DNA from: CAVVIO01 sp963748095
Lineage (GTDB): Bacteria; Bacteroidota; Bacteroidia; Bacteroidales; UBA10428
Direction: 5' to 3'
Length of the DNA: 64,000 bases
Assembly: GCA_963748095.1 (NCBI GenBank)
Contig: CAVVIO010000033.1
Location: 37,434-101,433, forward strand
Part shown: one piece after another, positions 35,467 to 46,756 of the stretch
Layout: each line of letters opens with the position of its first letter
How positions within the stretch are numbered: the first letter of the stretch is position 1
Notes under the pieces: model-generated
Databases searched by the model: none
What the model was told of the DNA's origin: nothing
Seen by the model: only the letters and a program-made list of their open reading frames with translations
Position numbers and translations under genes: made by a program

Positions 35467-38400
35467 TTATTTAAGTACTACTTTATATTTACCAACAACA
35501 CTATTATCCTTGTCAGTAATTATAATGAAATAAAGTCCGCTGCTATATTTTTCAAGAGAAAGCTCTTGACTAACTCCACGAACTTCTTTATCAAGAACTT
35601 TCACACCAACGGAATTGTATACATGAAGTATAGTTCCTGTAGTAAGTCCTGACATAAAGACCATACCAGAAGTCGGATTCGGGTACATCTTAACAGCATC
35701 GCTACTGTAATTATTAATACCGGTTACAGAAAGATCAACCACATAATTATTAGTAGTAACACCATCTTCAGCAGTAACCATAATGATATCTCCCTGAGCT
35801 ACAGCATCCGTTCCGGCTTTTTCAGTACCACTTCATCGGTAACAACAGCGCTAGCACCGGCAGCAAGAGTAGATATTACCTAGCATGTCACGACTGTAGG
35901 AGCATTGGTTCCATCCGGATAAACAATAGAAACCTTGAATTCAACCTGATCAACATTATAAACATCAGAACTCAAGTAGGCCAACGTGCTAGGTCCTATA
36001 AACTTCTAACATTTGCAGGTAATAAGGCTTTGTTGTTTTACCATCCAAAGCTGTTACAACAACTTTATCATCAAGTACAACATTCCCTTCTGTACGTTCC
36101 TGACCTGTTTTGGTAAATATTTTCAAAGTTGCTCCCGGTGCAGGAATAAGGTTCGTGAATAATGAACTTACAGTTGTTCCCTGAGGTATAAGTGATATAA
36201 GAGATACATTCTGATCAACAGAGTATACTAGTAGATGTAACAAATGCAGCACTTGAATCGGCATTTGGCATTAACGTATAGTTAATGGAAGTAGTACCGT
36301 CTTCAGCTACAACCAAGAAATGTGTATGGCTGTTTACCATAACATCTACATAAGTTGTATCGTAATTCAGTTCTTTGAATGGTACATAAGCACCCGAATC
36401 ATCAATTACAGTAAGTGTTGCTCCGTCAGGTACTGTAACACTACTCAAAAACAGTTTTAAGAGTAGTACCATAATCAAATCCCCCAACTGTTCCGGTACT
36501 TCCATCTACACCAATTGTATATGCATCAGAAGTAAGAACTGCATCGTGACTTAATCCACCATCAGTTACTTCAAGTATATATTTCGAAGTATTGGTTGAA
36601 TCAGCAGACAATACAATAAGTGAATCACCGTTAGATACGACATCTGTACCAGTGAGTGTATTCCCATTTGCAGCAGCTTTTACTGTAAGTGCCTGACCTG
36701 GATCAGCCTTGATAATATTGGCAAGAAAACCGTTAACAGTAGTATCTGTTACAACTCCCCTGATCTGCTCATTGTCTGAATATCCAAGACTTACCTTATA
36801 AACAAAAGATGAAACAGTAGATCTGTATATAGTAACCGGGTCCATATTATGAGTACCAATTCCGCTAACTATCTGCAGAATATTCTGAGGCCAACCGAAA
36901 CCTAATGCATTATAATAAGCGTCGTTTTTCATAATCCATTCACTGGTAGCTGCATCCGTTCCGAAAGAACCATTGTATTCAGGATTACCTTTGTAAATAT
37001 CGGGCTTTCTTTCATAACTTTAACTTGCAGCATCTGTACTCCGCCAACTACCGGCCAATCACCGTCGCCACTTCCGAATACATCTAACAAGGTAAAGTCA
37101 TTGGGGTCGTCTGCCGGTTTAGTTCCTGCCAAGATCGAATCGTTATCAATCCGGAACAAATACCAACCACCACCTTGCCATCCATCCATGGCTTTACGTC
37201 GGATTACATTTTCCCCCCACGGATCATGTCCAAGTCCAAAGATGACATCACATTGTTCACTTGCATACCAGGGATATCCACTTATGCCAGTCATGAGAGT
37301 TCCCAAAACAAATACATCGTGAGCTATTACCTTTGAATTAACATTCAGGTCGGGAACTGCAATAGCAGCCTGAACTTTCCAGAGTGTGGAATCCTGCCAT
37401 TTGTAACCAGGGATATATTTTTTATATCTATTAGCCCAGTCAGCACCAGTATTATTAGAAAATTGGGTAATAACATCCGCAGGACTGGTAACATTACCTT
37501 CAGCAATCATATAGTGATTTAAATTAAGTGTTCCCTCTCCGGGATTGCATATCTGGATAAAGTTATTGGCAAATTGATCTCTGTATACAAACCTGGAAAT
37601 AAACGGTTCCTTCACCCTTGCCTGAATATTAACTGGAGCTAATTCTTTATTCATTACTACTTTATATACATTAATAGTAGTATCATCTTCAGCCGTAGTA
37701 GTGAAACTTGCAGTTTTTGCTTCCTGGCTTGTGAATAAACTGGTAGCCCTTGTTAACTTAACTTTTGTATTAAGCGCATCGGTGTGTGCAACCAAAGCAG
37801 GAATACCGTCAACATCAAAGGGTACCTGAATGGTATAACTATAATTGGAAGTAGAAAAGTTCGGAATAGTATCACCTGTCCAGCCAAATATACCTTTATA
37901 AAAATCAGGAATATCAGGCCATGTTATTGAACTGAGATTTGCATTATGACTTGGACGATAGTGATCAACCTTGATGTAATATTCTTTTGTTGTTGTTCCG
38001 TCGGCAGCTGTAATTTTAAGTATGTCTCCATCTTTCAGGTCAGCTCTTTCATCTCCATCAACATATGTAAATGAATAGGTAGCGCCCGGTGCCATTTCAA
38101 GATACTTCATCAAAGAGTCTGTACGGGTGGCATATGGAATACCAACAATTTCATTTGATGCAAGAATTGTATCCATTTCGGGAACACCATCAGTTACCTG
38201 ACAGAAAGCAGAATTCTGTGCGGCCATATTGGTATAATAACCATCACTGTTAAAAGCTTTTTTGGGTATTACCCGGGCTTCAGTGTTAGAAGGAGCAGTA
38301 ACTATAATGGCAAATTTCTTTATTGTTACATCATCACCGCATACATATATTGTAAGGGTGTCTCCAGTTTGTGCACCAAGAAATGCCGAATCTTCATGAT

Positions 38401-39361
38401 TGGCTACGTAATCATAATGCCAGGCCAGTCCGGGTGTTTTCTCGAACTGGAACATTAACGAATCATTTCTCCTTACACCCCAGGGTACAGTTATAGTTGC
38501 AGGATCACTATTCATATCAACAGTAACTCCGCTGTGTTTAGGTTGCAAAGTATTATCAGTTAATGTATAAGCGCCCTGATTTCCTACTGTCCAGAATGAG
38601 GCAAACGTTCCGTCATTATTTCCTGAAATACCGGAAAATGGAATGGGTATCCAATCTGATGCTACAGCATCACCCTTTGCAGTAAGCCAGTCAAGACTTC
38701 CTGTTTTTACGTTAAACTTACGAACAAGAACACAAGTATTTGTTGCATTTTCTACACCGGCAACTGATTCTGCGAAATTACCATTTGGTTGTGGTCTTGT
38801 ACCATCGCTGAAATTTCCGTTTACCTGATCGACTACTACTGAGTCGGTTGTTGAAAGATGCTGTCTGAGATACCAGCAATCACGTCCGTTCCATACTGTA
38901 AATGTATTTACAAGTTGTGTTGCTGAAACACTGTCTTTGTAAATATGTCCGGGATGCTGTGTTTCCGAATTATAAACAGGTAAATCGACCAAATTTTTCA
39001 TATCAGCCTTTGTAGCACGAAAACCATATAAAAAAGGATCGATTCTTTCCATTTTTGGCTGCCAGTCTGCTACAACACCAATAACATAGGTTGCACCGGG
39101 CTGTAAAACAGTATCCGGAAGCATGAACCAGTTATCTACTGGGCTAAAGTCTATCAGTCCGGGTGTAGTCCATGGCCCAATCCTTCCAAATTCAAACTGG
39201 GAAAGATTAACAGCAGCCGCTCCCATGTTTGTTAGCTCAACATAGTTGTCATCAGCCCTGTCAAGCCGAGCTTCTGTAATTAACAATGTCCGTATTGTAT
39301 CCTGTGCACTTAGTATCCCACAGGATAGTAATAAGGAAAAAAGTAAAAGTTTAAGCTTCAT
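35467..39361 (-). pseudogene. Large lamin-tail/repeat surface protein with T9SS tail, broken by several frameshifts
   Basis: One ~1290-residue gene split over at least five frames (36929-39361, 36441-36932, 36215-36505, 35989-36264, 35467-35781). The N-terminus has a signal peptide (LLLSCGILSAQ) and a lamin-tail-like domain (LLITEARLDRADDNYVELTN). The middle carries many short beta-sandwich repeats ending in motifs such as TAADGTTTKEYYI, TALDGKTTKPYYL and TAEDGVTTNNYVV. The end is a type IX secretion C-terminal domain (MYPNPTSGMVFMSG). Breaks lie near 36998 (a missing G), 36447-36451 (a surplus base in a T run on the coding strand), 36235 and 35790-36000. Function is unknown; a surface adhesin or binding scaffold for the hydrolase cluster is inferred. 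Confidence 0.75.
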
Positions 39362-39916
39362 AATGGTTAAGTTTTAGTTAAAAATTAAATTAATTTCGAA
39401 AAGTACTACTTTTAAAAATATTTTCCAAATATGGAAATTATTTATTATGTCTTTGATAAAATATGCAAAGAATCATACAACGAATCGTTTAAGAATACCA
39501 TAAATATTACATTACTATTCAAATGTATTCCATTGCTTTTTTTATAAGGCGGTGCGTAAATCACATTATATTTCTTCATTTATCCTTATAATCAGTATGA
39601 ATCATTCAATAATCATTCATTTATTCAGTAAAAAATCAGATTATGAAATAATTAAAATTCATTGTACTATTCTATAATAAACATCGTTTAATATACACAT
39701 ATTTGTTGATTCAAAATTAATATTAAAGAATTATTTCTGCGTGATATATATATTTTCATAATTTCTTATATTTCAAGCAAAGAAATTTTACCCTGAAGCA
39801 GAGTGAATAGATAATAAAAAAAGCAATATATATTTTTAAGAAAACAATAATTAATTTAAATACGTAGAGTATAATTACATTTTATTTCAAAACTATATCA
39901 AAAAAACAAAATATAC

Positions 39917-39924
39917 TATCTTTG
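39917..39924 (+). promoter_or_regulatory. -7 box TATCTTTG upstream of the hybrid regulator gene
   Basis: Full match to the Bacteroidota TAnnTTTG consensus, 67 bases before the ATG at 39992. No TTTG -33 element is obvious upstream. Confidence 0.45.
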
Positions 39925-39980
39925 AAGCATCTAACATGTTTGTATTTCCCAGCATATTAAATTTCATTTTAAAGTAACTA

Positions 39981-39986
39981 AGGAGG
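39981..39986 (+). promoter_or_regulatory. Strong Shine-Dalgarno AGGAGG of the hybrid regulator
   Basis: AAGGAGGT five bases before ATG 39992. Such a near-perfect site is unusual in this window, where most genes lack a clear Shine-Dalgarno sequence, and it fixes the start codon. Confidence 0.7.
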
Positions 39987-39991
39987 TTCCC

Positions 39992-42900
39992 ATGTTATTG
40001 CGCCGGTTGACGATGATTGGTATGGCGGTTTTCTGCGTGGTCCATACTATTGCAAATAACACTAATTTCAGATATCTGCAGCCAAAAGACGGTTTGATAG
40101 ATGGAGAAGTCAATTCGATTGTCCAGGATAAAGAAGGTTTAATGTGGTTTGCCACGTGGTCGGGCTTAATCCGTTACGATGGATACAATTATACCTACTT
40201 TAAACCGGAATTAGGGAATCCCTCCAGTTTGCCAGACAAAAAGGTTAAAAAACTATTTGTCGATTCAGAAAATAATTTATGGGTAGTAACCAGTAGAGGA
40301 TTGTGCCTCTTTTTAGAAAATACGCATACATTCAGGCAATATCATTTTGAGAATGCTTCTCCCACCGGAATAATAATTTCGAACTTAATGGAAGTTAATG
40401 GTAACCTGATTATACATACTCATGACAACTTTTATATAATTCCCTTATCGGAAAAAGATAAGGCAGGTTACCATGCTAAACTATTGCCGGTATATGACTC
40501 AGAAAATCAAGTTTCTCCTAATTATGAATATTGTACAGCTTTCAATAATACACTTTACTTTATTTCCAATAATTCACTGCAAAATACTGCTTTTGTTTAC
40601 AGTGCAAAACTGGAAAATGTAAATCAATATCCAGCTGTTAATATTCACCGGATTCTAAAATTGGAAACCCAGGCAAATTATATAGAATGTGTTAAACCTG
40701 AAAATAATCTTTATATCGGTACCCGTAATGGAATTGAAATATATTCATTAACCGGAAAGAATAAAATAAGTACCCGCTATTTCCCTGGTTCTAATATTCA
40801 AAGAATAATTTATACCAGCGATAATAAAATATATTGCTCCACTCTTTCACCTGAGCTTTTATTTGTTAATCTGCATTCGGGGAAAACCGGAAAATATCAG
40901 GCAAATCCTTTCCAGTATGGAACATTGCTCAATAGTGTTATCCATGTTTTATATGAGGATTTCTCCGGAAACCTCTGGATCGGGCACCAGGGACAAGGTA
41001 TAAGTATATTAAATCTTTATCAAAAATCATTTTATAGTTACCATCAGAATCCATTCAATAAACATACATTAACGGGAAATAAAGTAAACTGTTTTGGTGG
41101 AACTGAAAAAGAAATTTTTGTCGGCGTGCGAACCGGCGGACTTAATCTGGTCGATAAAACAGCTGATCCGTATAGCAAACCGGTTTTCAAAACTGTGAAA
41201 CTGAAACTCGGAAACAAAACAGTTCCGTTTAATGAAGGAATATGGGACATTGAAAAAGCATCTGATAATCTTTTCTGGGTCGGATCAGATGCAGGATTAC
41301 TTAAATTATATAAAAAAAATAATGAGTGGTTTCTTACTCCGTTTAGTTCGGATATACTCCTCAATAATACAATAAGGAAAGTATATGTCGATAAAAATGA
41401 TAATATCTGGTGTGCAGCTTTAAATGCAGGATTGATTCTCATTCCCAATCCAGAGGAAAACAAAACAAAATCATATTTCCAGTATAAAACGGATATTTCG
41501 GATGACGAAACAATTTCTGATAACACTATTTTAACCATTGATATCGATGATGAAGAAAGGTTCTGGATAGGTACGGTTAATGGGTTAAACCTGCTGAAAA
41601 TTCCTTATAACAATATTGATTTATCCGGAAAAGTAAAACCTGATCTGAAATTCAAAAGATTTGTAGCGTATAGAAATGACAGTAATTATTTAAATAATAA
41701 TGAAATAAATTGTTTGTACGAGAATTTCGATGGGAAAATATGGATTGGTACCCAGGGAGGCGGAATCAATATTTGGGATCCTGAGACCAATCTTTTCAGC
41801 CATTTGACCACAGACAATAACTTACCTGATGATAATATTTTAGGTATGCTTGCCGACGAAACAGGTAAAATATGGATCAGTACCAAGAAAGGTATTGCAT
41901 CACTTAATATGCATGATGGTAAACTGTCTGTAACAAAGTTCACAACATCTGACGGGTTACAGGGTGAAATATTCATGGTGAATTCATACTATAAATCGTT
42001 GGATGGAGAAATTTTCTTTGGCGGTGACAATGGTTTTACCTGCTTTTATCCAAAAAATATTAAATCCGACACTATAAAGCCAAAGATTATTTTTACTGAT
42101 TTAAAATTCGCCAATAATATAGTTCATGTAGGAGATACCATTCAGGGACGGCAGATATTGTTTAAAAATATTAATGAAACAAATAAGATCATTTTACCAT
42201 ACAAACACAAGACTTTTAGTATTGGTGTAGCTGCTTTGCATTACCAATATCCTGAAGAAAATAAGATAACCTATTTACTGAAAGGATATGACAGAAAGTG
42301 GCGGACCATTCCTGCTATTTATCGTAACATCTATTATTCAAACCTGCCACCAGGAACCTACACGCTGAAAACAAAAGCCATCAGTTCTGACAATGTAGCT
42401 TCTGTTGAAACAAAAATACTGACTATTGAAGTATTAAGACCTTGGTATTTAACCTGGTATGTAATCTTGCTATTCATACTTATCGCAATAGCTCTGATGG
42501 GTAGCCTAATATATATTATAGTTAATCGACAACGATTAATTTATGAAAAAAAGGAAAGTCAGATAGTCCTTGAAAATAATGAAAATAAGATGTTATTTTT
42601 GACCAATATAGCCCACGGATTAAAAACACCACTTAGTTTGGTGGTTGCACCTATTTCCGATTTAATGCAAAACTATCAGGATATTAAACCCGAGTGGAAG
42701 AACCACCTGAACCTGATTCAGAGAAATTCGAATTACCTGTTGCAATTAATAAACCAAATTGTTGACTTCAGAAAACTTAATGCAGGAAAACTCATATTAT
42801 ACAAACAGAAAACTGATATTGTAAAAATCATCAGAGAGGTGGTTTTCAATTTTAAAAGCTTTGAAAAAAGTCAGCACGTGCAGCTCACTTTGGATATCCC

Positions 42901-44155
42901 ATTTAACGCTTTATTTGTGTGGGTCGACCCACAAAAAATAGAAGAAGTACTGTATAACCTCTTATCAAATGCTTTTAAACATACATCCGAGGGCCGCAAT
43001 ATCAGCGTTACTTTATCGATTAATAAACAATCATTTAATAATAAAGGCAATCCCCAACTGGTTATATCAGTCTTTAACGAAGGTACAGTTATTCAGGAAA
43101 AAGACAGAAAGAAAATTTTTGAGCGTTTTTATAAAACTGATGAAAACATTGAAGGCACTGGTATCGGCTTATCTTTCTCTAAATCTTTGGTTGAATTGCA
43201 TCATGGTAAAATTGAAGCCGAACCTGTTGAAGGGAAGGGTATGGCTTTTAATGTTTACTTACCATACATTCCATCTACTGTTGAATTGGATAATACAGTA
43301 ATTGAAATTGAAGATAACTTAGAAACCGAATACGACGAATATGAGTCTCATGTAACAGACCCGCCTGATGTTAATAAAAAGGAAACCATTGTTTTGGTTG
43401 AAGACAATGATGAATTAAGGGCATTTATGAAACAGGTTTTATCCAGAAATTATTTATGCCTCGAAGCAATTAATGGGGAAGAAGGTTTAAAAATCATCAA
43501 AAATATTATCCCGGATATTGTTATCTCTGATATTATTATGCCTGACAAAGATGGGTACCAACTTTGCAAAGAAGTCAAGGAAGACCAGAAAACTTGTCAC
43601 ATACCTGTTATTCTTCTTACTGCTAAAACCAGGCAGGAACAGATTATTACAGGTTACAAATCAGGTGCCGATGCTTATATTACCAAACCTTTTGACCTTG
43701 AAATAGTTACTTCGCAAATTTCCAGACTTATTAAAAACAGGGAATTAATACGAAGAAAATATCAGAATCAGAATTTTATGGTTGAAATATCGGAGACAAA
43801 TTTTTCAAAAGATGATGAATTTATAATGAATTTCCGAAGTATCCTGGAAAAAAATATAACAGACCCATCTTTTAATGTAAAATCTGTAGCCGAAAGCATG
43901 AATGTAAGCTCTACGCAGCTTTACAGGAAAATAAAAGCCCTGACCGGATACTCTCCGGTTGAATTTATCAGGATAATTAAACTTCAAAGTGCTTACGAAT
44001 TACTGCTAAAAAGAAATAATAGTGTAAAAGAAATATGCTATTTATCCGGCTTTAACAATATATCCTATTTCATTAAATGTTTCAGAGGCCATTTTGGGGT
44101 TACTCCTGCTAATCTGAAGGAAAACGGGTCTGTACATAGTGAAAATTCCAAATAA
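39992..44155 (+). CDS. Hybrid two-component system regulator (HTCS) of the glycan utilisation locus
   Basis: A 1387-residue one-protein sensor-regulator. Order: signal segment (about 1-23), two seven-bladed-propeller sensor domains made of Reg_prop repeats (about 25-720; e.g. DKEGLMWFATWSGLIRYDG), a Y_Y_Y domain (about 735-815), one membrane helix (about 825-850), a phosphoacceptor domain with His875 in NIAHGLKTPLSLV, an ATPase domain (GTGIGLSFSKSLVELHHG), a receiver with Asp1180 in VISDIIMPDKDGY, and a C-terminal AraC-type helix-turn-helix ending FRGHFGVTPANLKE. It should sense oligosaccharide in the periplasm and activate the adjacent susC operon. Odd points: Gly follows the phospho-His where Glu or Asp is usual, and the G1 box reads FNEGTVI with Asn for Asp. 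Confidence 0.95.
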   Translation: MLLRRLTMIGMAVFCVVHTIANNTNFRYLQPKDGLIDGEVNSIVQDKEGLMWFATWSGLIRYDGYNYTYFKPELGNPSSLPDKKVKKLFVDSENNLWVVTSRGLCLFLENTHTFRQYHFENASPTGIIISNLMEVNGNLIIHTHDNFYIIPLSEKDKAGYHAKLLPVYDSENQVSPNYEYCTAFNNTLYFISNNSLQNTAFVYSAKLENVNQYPAVNIHRILKLETQANYIECVKPENNLYIGTRNGIEIYSLTGKNKISTRYFPGSNIQRIIYTSDNKIYCSTLSPELLFVNLHSGKTGKYQANPFQYGTLLNSVIHVLYEDFSGNLWIGHQGQGISILNLYQKSFYSYHQNPFNKHTLTGNKVNCFGGTEKEIFVGVRTGGLNLVDKTADPYSKPVFKTVKLKLGNKTVPFNEGIWDIEKASDNLFWVGSDAGLLKLYKKNNEWFLTPFSSDILLNNTIRKVYVDKNDNIWCAALNAGLILIPNPEENKTKSYFQYKTDISDDETISDNTILTIDIDDEERFWIGTVNGLNLLKIPYNNIDLSGKVKPDLKFKRFVAYRNDSNYLNNNEINCLYENFDGKIWIGTQGGGINIWDPETNLFSHLTTDNNLPDDNILGMLADETGKIWISTKKGIASLNMHDGKLSVTKFTTSDGLQGEIFMVNSYYKSLDGEIFFGGDNGFTCFYPKNIKSDTIKPKIIFTDLKFANNIVHVGDTIQGRQILFKNINETNKIILPYKHKTFSIGVAALHYQYPEENKITYLLKGYDRKWRTIPAIYRNIYYSNLPPGTYTLKTKAISSDNVASVETKILTIEVLRPWYLTWYVILLFILIAIALMGSLIYIIVNRQRLIYEKKESQIVLENNENKMLFLTNIAHGLKTPLSLVVAPISDLMQNYQDIKPEWKNHLNLIQRNSNYLLQLINQIVDFRKLNAGKLILYKQKTDIVKIIREVVFNFKSFEKSQHVQLTLDIPFNALFVWVDPQKIEEVLYNLLSNAFKHTSEGRNISVTLSINKQSFNNKGNPQLVISVFNEGTVIQEKDRKKIFERFYKTDENIEGTGIGLSFSKSLVELHHGKIEAEPVEGKGMAFNVYLPYIPSTVELDNTVIEIEDNLETEYDEYESHVTDPPDVNKKETIVLVEDNDELRAFMKQVLSRNYLCLEAINGEEGLKIIKNIIPDIVISDIIMPDKDGYQLCKEVKEDQKTCHIPVILLTAKTRQEQIITGYKSGADAYITKPFDLEIVTSQISRLIKNRELIRRKYQNQNFMVEISETNFSKDDEFIMNFRSILEKNITDPSFNVKSVAESMNVSSTQLYRKIKALTGYSPVEFIRIIKLQSAYELLLKRNNSVKEICYLSGFNNISYFIKCFRGHFGVTPANLKENGSVHSENSK

Positions 44156-44308
44156 CACAAAACAATCAATAATAACAGAATTTGCACAGGTCTATACAGT
44201 AATGCACTGCAATTCTGATCATTATTCTATATAATTATTTCAAATAATTCAACTTATACTTTATTTATATAAATTTTTTATATGTTTGCATCAGCAAAAA
44301 AGACAACT

Positions 44309-46620
44309 ATGAAGATTAAAACAAAATTAGCCTTAGTAGTATTGGTATGCATAGGCCTGGCCAGTTGTAAGAAAGATTTAACAGAACAGGCAAAGTACAA
44401 ACGTCCCAGTTGGCTAGCCGGTAAGATTTATACACAAATAGAAGCTCAACCCGAGCTTTCTACATTTGCCGAATGTATTAAATTAACAGGATACGATACT
44501 ATTATAAATGTATCGGGTAGTTATACAGTATTTGCACCTACAAACGATGCGTTTGATGCATATTTGAGTAACCATCCTGCCTACAATACAATAAATGACA
44601 TACCCCTTCCCTTTTTAACCGATATGGTTAAATATCTTATTGTTCAGAATCCCTGGAGTAAAGATCAGCTTCAATCGTTAGATGTTTACGGTTGGATTGA
44701 TTCTACCGATATAAACAACGATAAACCCAGAGGATTTAAGAGGGAAACACTCTTGCGTGAACCAGATCGTTTTTATGGAGTGGATCAGGATAATAAAAAT
44801 AACATGATTATTGTTGATTCAAACAGTACTAACTGGTTTAGAAAAGTTTATACCGATTCGCGTAAATATGTACCCATCTTTTTTAAAAAATATCTTGACA
44901 TTTCTGATTTAACAAAAGATGATTATTCCTTTTATTTTGACAGACCTTTTGAAGCAGATACCGACATTTATTTTGCAGGTGCCCGTGTATTAGGAAAGGA
45001 AATTTTTGCCGAAAACGGTTTTATCTATGATATCGACAGAGTGGTAGAACCTCTTAAAAAATGGAGAAGAAATACTCAGTACTGAAAAAGATGGTAATTC
45101 ATATACTGATTTTCTATCGTTGGTTCACCAGTTTCCGGAATTTACTTACAACGAAAGCCAGACCTTTAAACAACCAGGAGCTGATATAGGTTTACAAGTA
45201 GATTCATTATTTAATCTTACGTACCCGGATCTGGCTTTTGACATATCTAATGAAGAAACCAGTCCTCCATTAGGTACATTTGGATTACCCAGTAATGTTA
45301 CTATTCGCTATCATCATGGTTTGGTTGCACCGACCAATCAGGCATTCACTCATTTTGTCAACGACTATCTGGCTATTCCCGGTGGTTGGGGTACTTTAAA
45401 AAATGCACCAGCAAATATTAAAAGGATTATTGTGAACACCAACATGGCGGTGAATGCCATATATCCGAGCGAATTTAATAAAGGATTTTATAATGGTGAA
45501 GGAGACTATGTACCTATAGATGAAAATACGATTGTTCAGAAAGAATATGGCAGTAATTGTACATTCATTGGAGTTAACAAGGCACTTGTTCCCAGAGCGT
45601 TTAAAAGTGTAACAGGACCGGTATACCTTCGTCGTGGTTATTCCACGGTAATGTATGCTATCGAAAAATCAGGATTATTATCAGCACTTAAAAAACGTGA
45701 TCAAAATTATTCATTTTATGTTGAACCGGATGTAAATATAAGAGTAGATTCATCTTTGCTCTACAATGAAACAACAGAGGTTTTCACTGCTTCTCGGGGT
45801 CCGGTGCAAGTGCAAGAAGAATATCTTTAACAAATAATGACCTGAGAACTCTTCTTTTAAATCATATCGGCACACAGGTTCCAAAAGGTATTGCCAGAAA
45901 AGAATTTATTTTAAATCTTGCCGGAAATTACCTGGTAATTAATAATGAAACAGGTGAAGTTAGTGGTACAGGTCCAACAACAATCAGATACAATGGAATA
46001 ATGCAGGCGCCGGATTATCCTGTACAAATAAGTACAGATGCTGACAATGGTAGCAACCTATAATATAGACAACTGGTTTAGTTTCACATGCTTCCACTAT
46101 TTACGGTAAAATAAGTGCATCATTCCCTTATTTTCATGCTTTGTTGAAAAAGGCAGGGTTATCTAATGATAAAGAATACAAATATACCTTTATTATCTGA
46201 TAATGAGAATTATACGGTCTTCATCCCAACAAGTGATGCATTAACAGCATATGGGGCAGATACGCTTACGGGTGCGCGATTGGTGAATTTTCTGAAGCTG
46301 TATTTTCGTACAGGGCAGATATTATTTTTACCGATGGGAATGCAACTCCCGGGTTTTATGAAACCACACGTATTGATGAAAAATCGACCACCTATACTAA
46401 GATATTTACTAAAATCTATATTGACCCGGAATACGATATGATCAAATTTCCTGACAAGGCTGGAAATAATTACCTGACTGTTAATGAATCGGATTCTACT
46501 AATTTCCTTACCGGTCGTAATATAGGTGATGGAACGGAGAACATACCCATGACAGTTAATAATGCTGTAATTCATCAGATTAATAAAGTACTGACTGTAG
46601 ATAATCTGGATTCAGAATAA
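44309..46620 (+). pseudogene. Fasciclin-domain lipoprotein, frameshifted
   Basis: The best start is ATG 44309 giving MKIKTKLALVVLVCIGLASC, a lipoprotein signal with lipobox. FAS1-like passages are YTVFAPTNDAFDAYL near the start and YTVFIPTSDALTAYG near the end. Reading continues across at least four frames: 44309-45085, 45120-45830, a stretch to about 46060 without its own long frame, and 46166-46620. The first break is a surplus A in the run at 45056-45061 (LKKW in place of LKNGEE). Near 45800 the frame changes to one reading ARRISLTNNDLRTLLLNHIG. Two FAS1 domains in ~770 residues are likely. It precedes susC in the same direction, and its role is probably surface glycan binding. Confidence 0.75.
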
Positions 46621-46756
46621 TTCTTCAGGAACTTTATCATACAACTAACTGACTAAAAATTTTGATCTTAATTACAATCTTTAAAAGAGTCGGAACCGCA
46701 TTAAAACATAAACTACTGATACTAATTGCATCTGAATTGAAAATTTAAATAAAAAG

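Larger units (their letters stand above)
39362..39991. other. AT-rich divergent promoter region
   Basis: 630 bases between the divergent lamin-tail gene and the hybrid regulator gene. Very AT-rich with long A and T runs; no gene supported. It should hold the promoters of both sides; only one box (39917-39924) and one ribosome site are clear. Confidence 0.6.

Noticed and set aside
44160..44220. Inverted repeat CAGAATTTGCA / TGCAATTCTG after the regulator gene as a terminator
   Set aside because: A bulge, a loop of about 20 bases and no T-run make it too weak to list.
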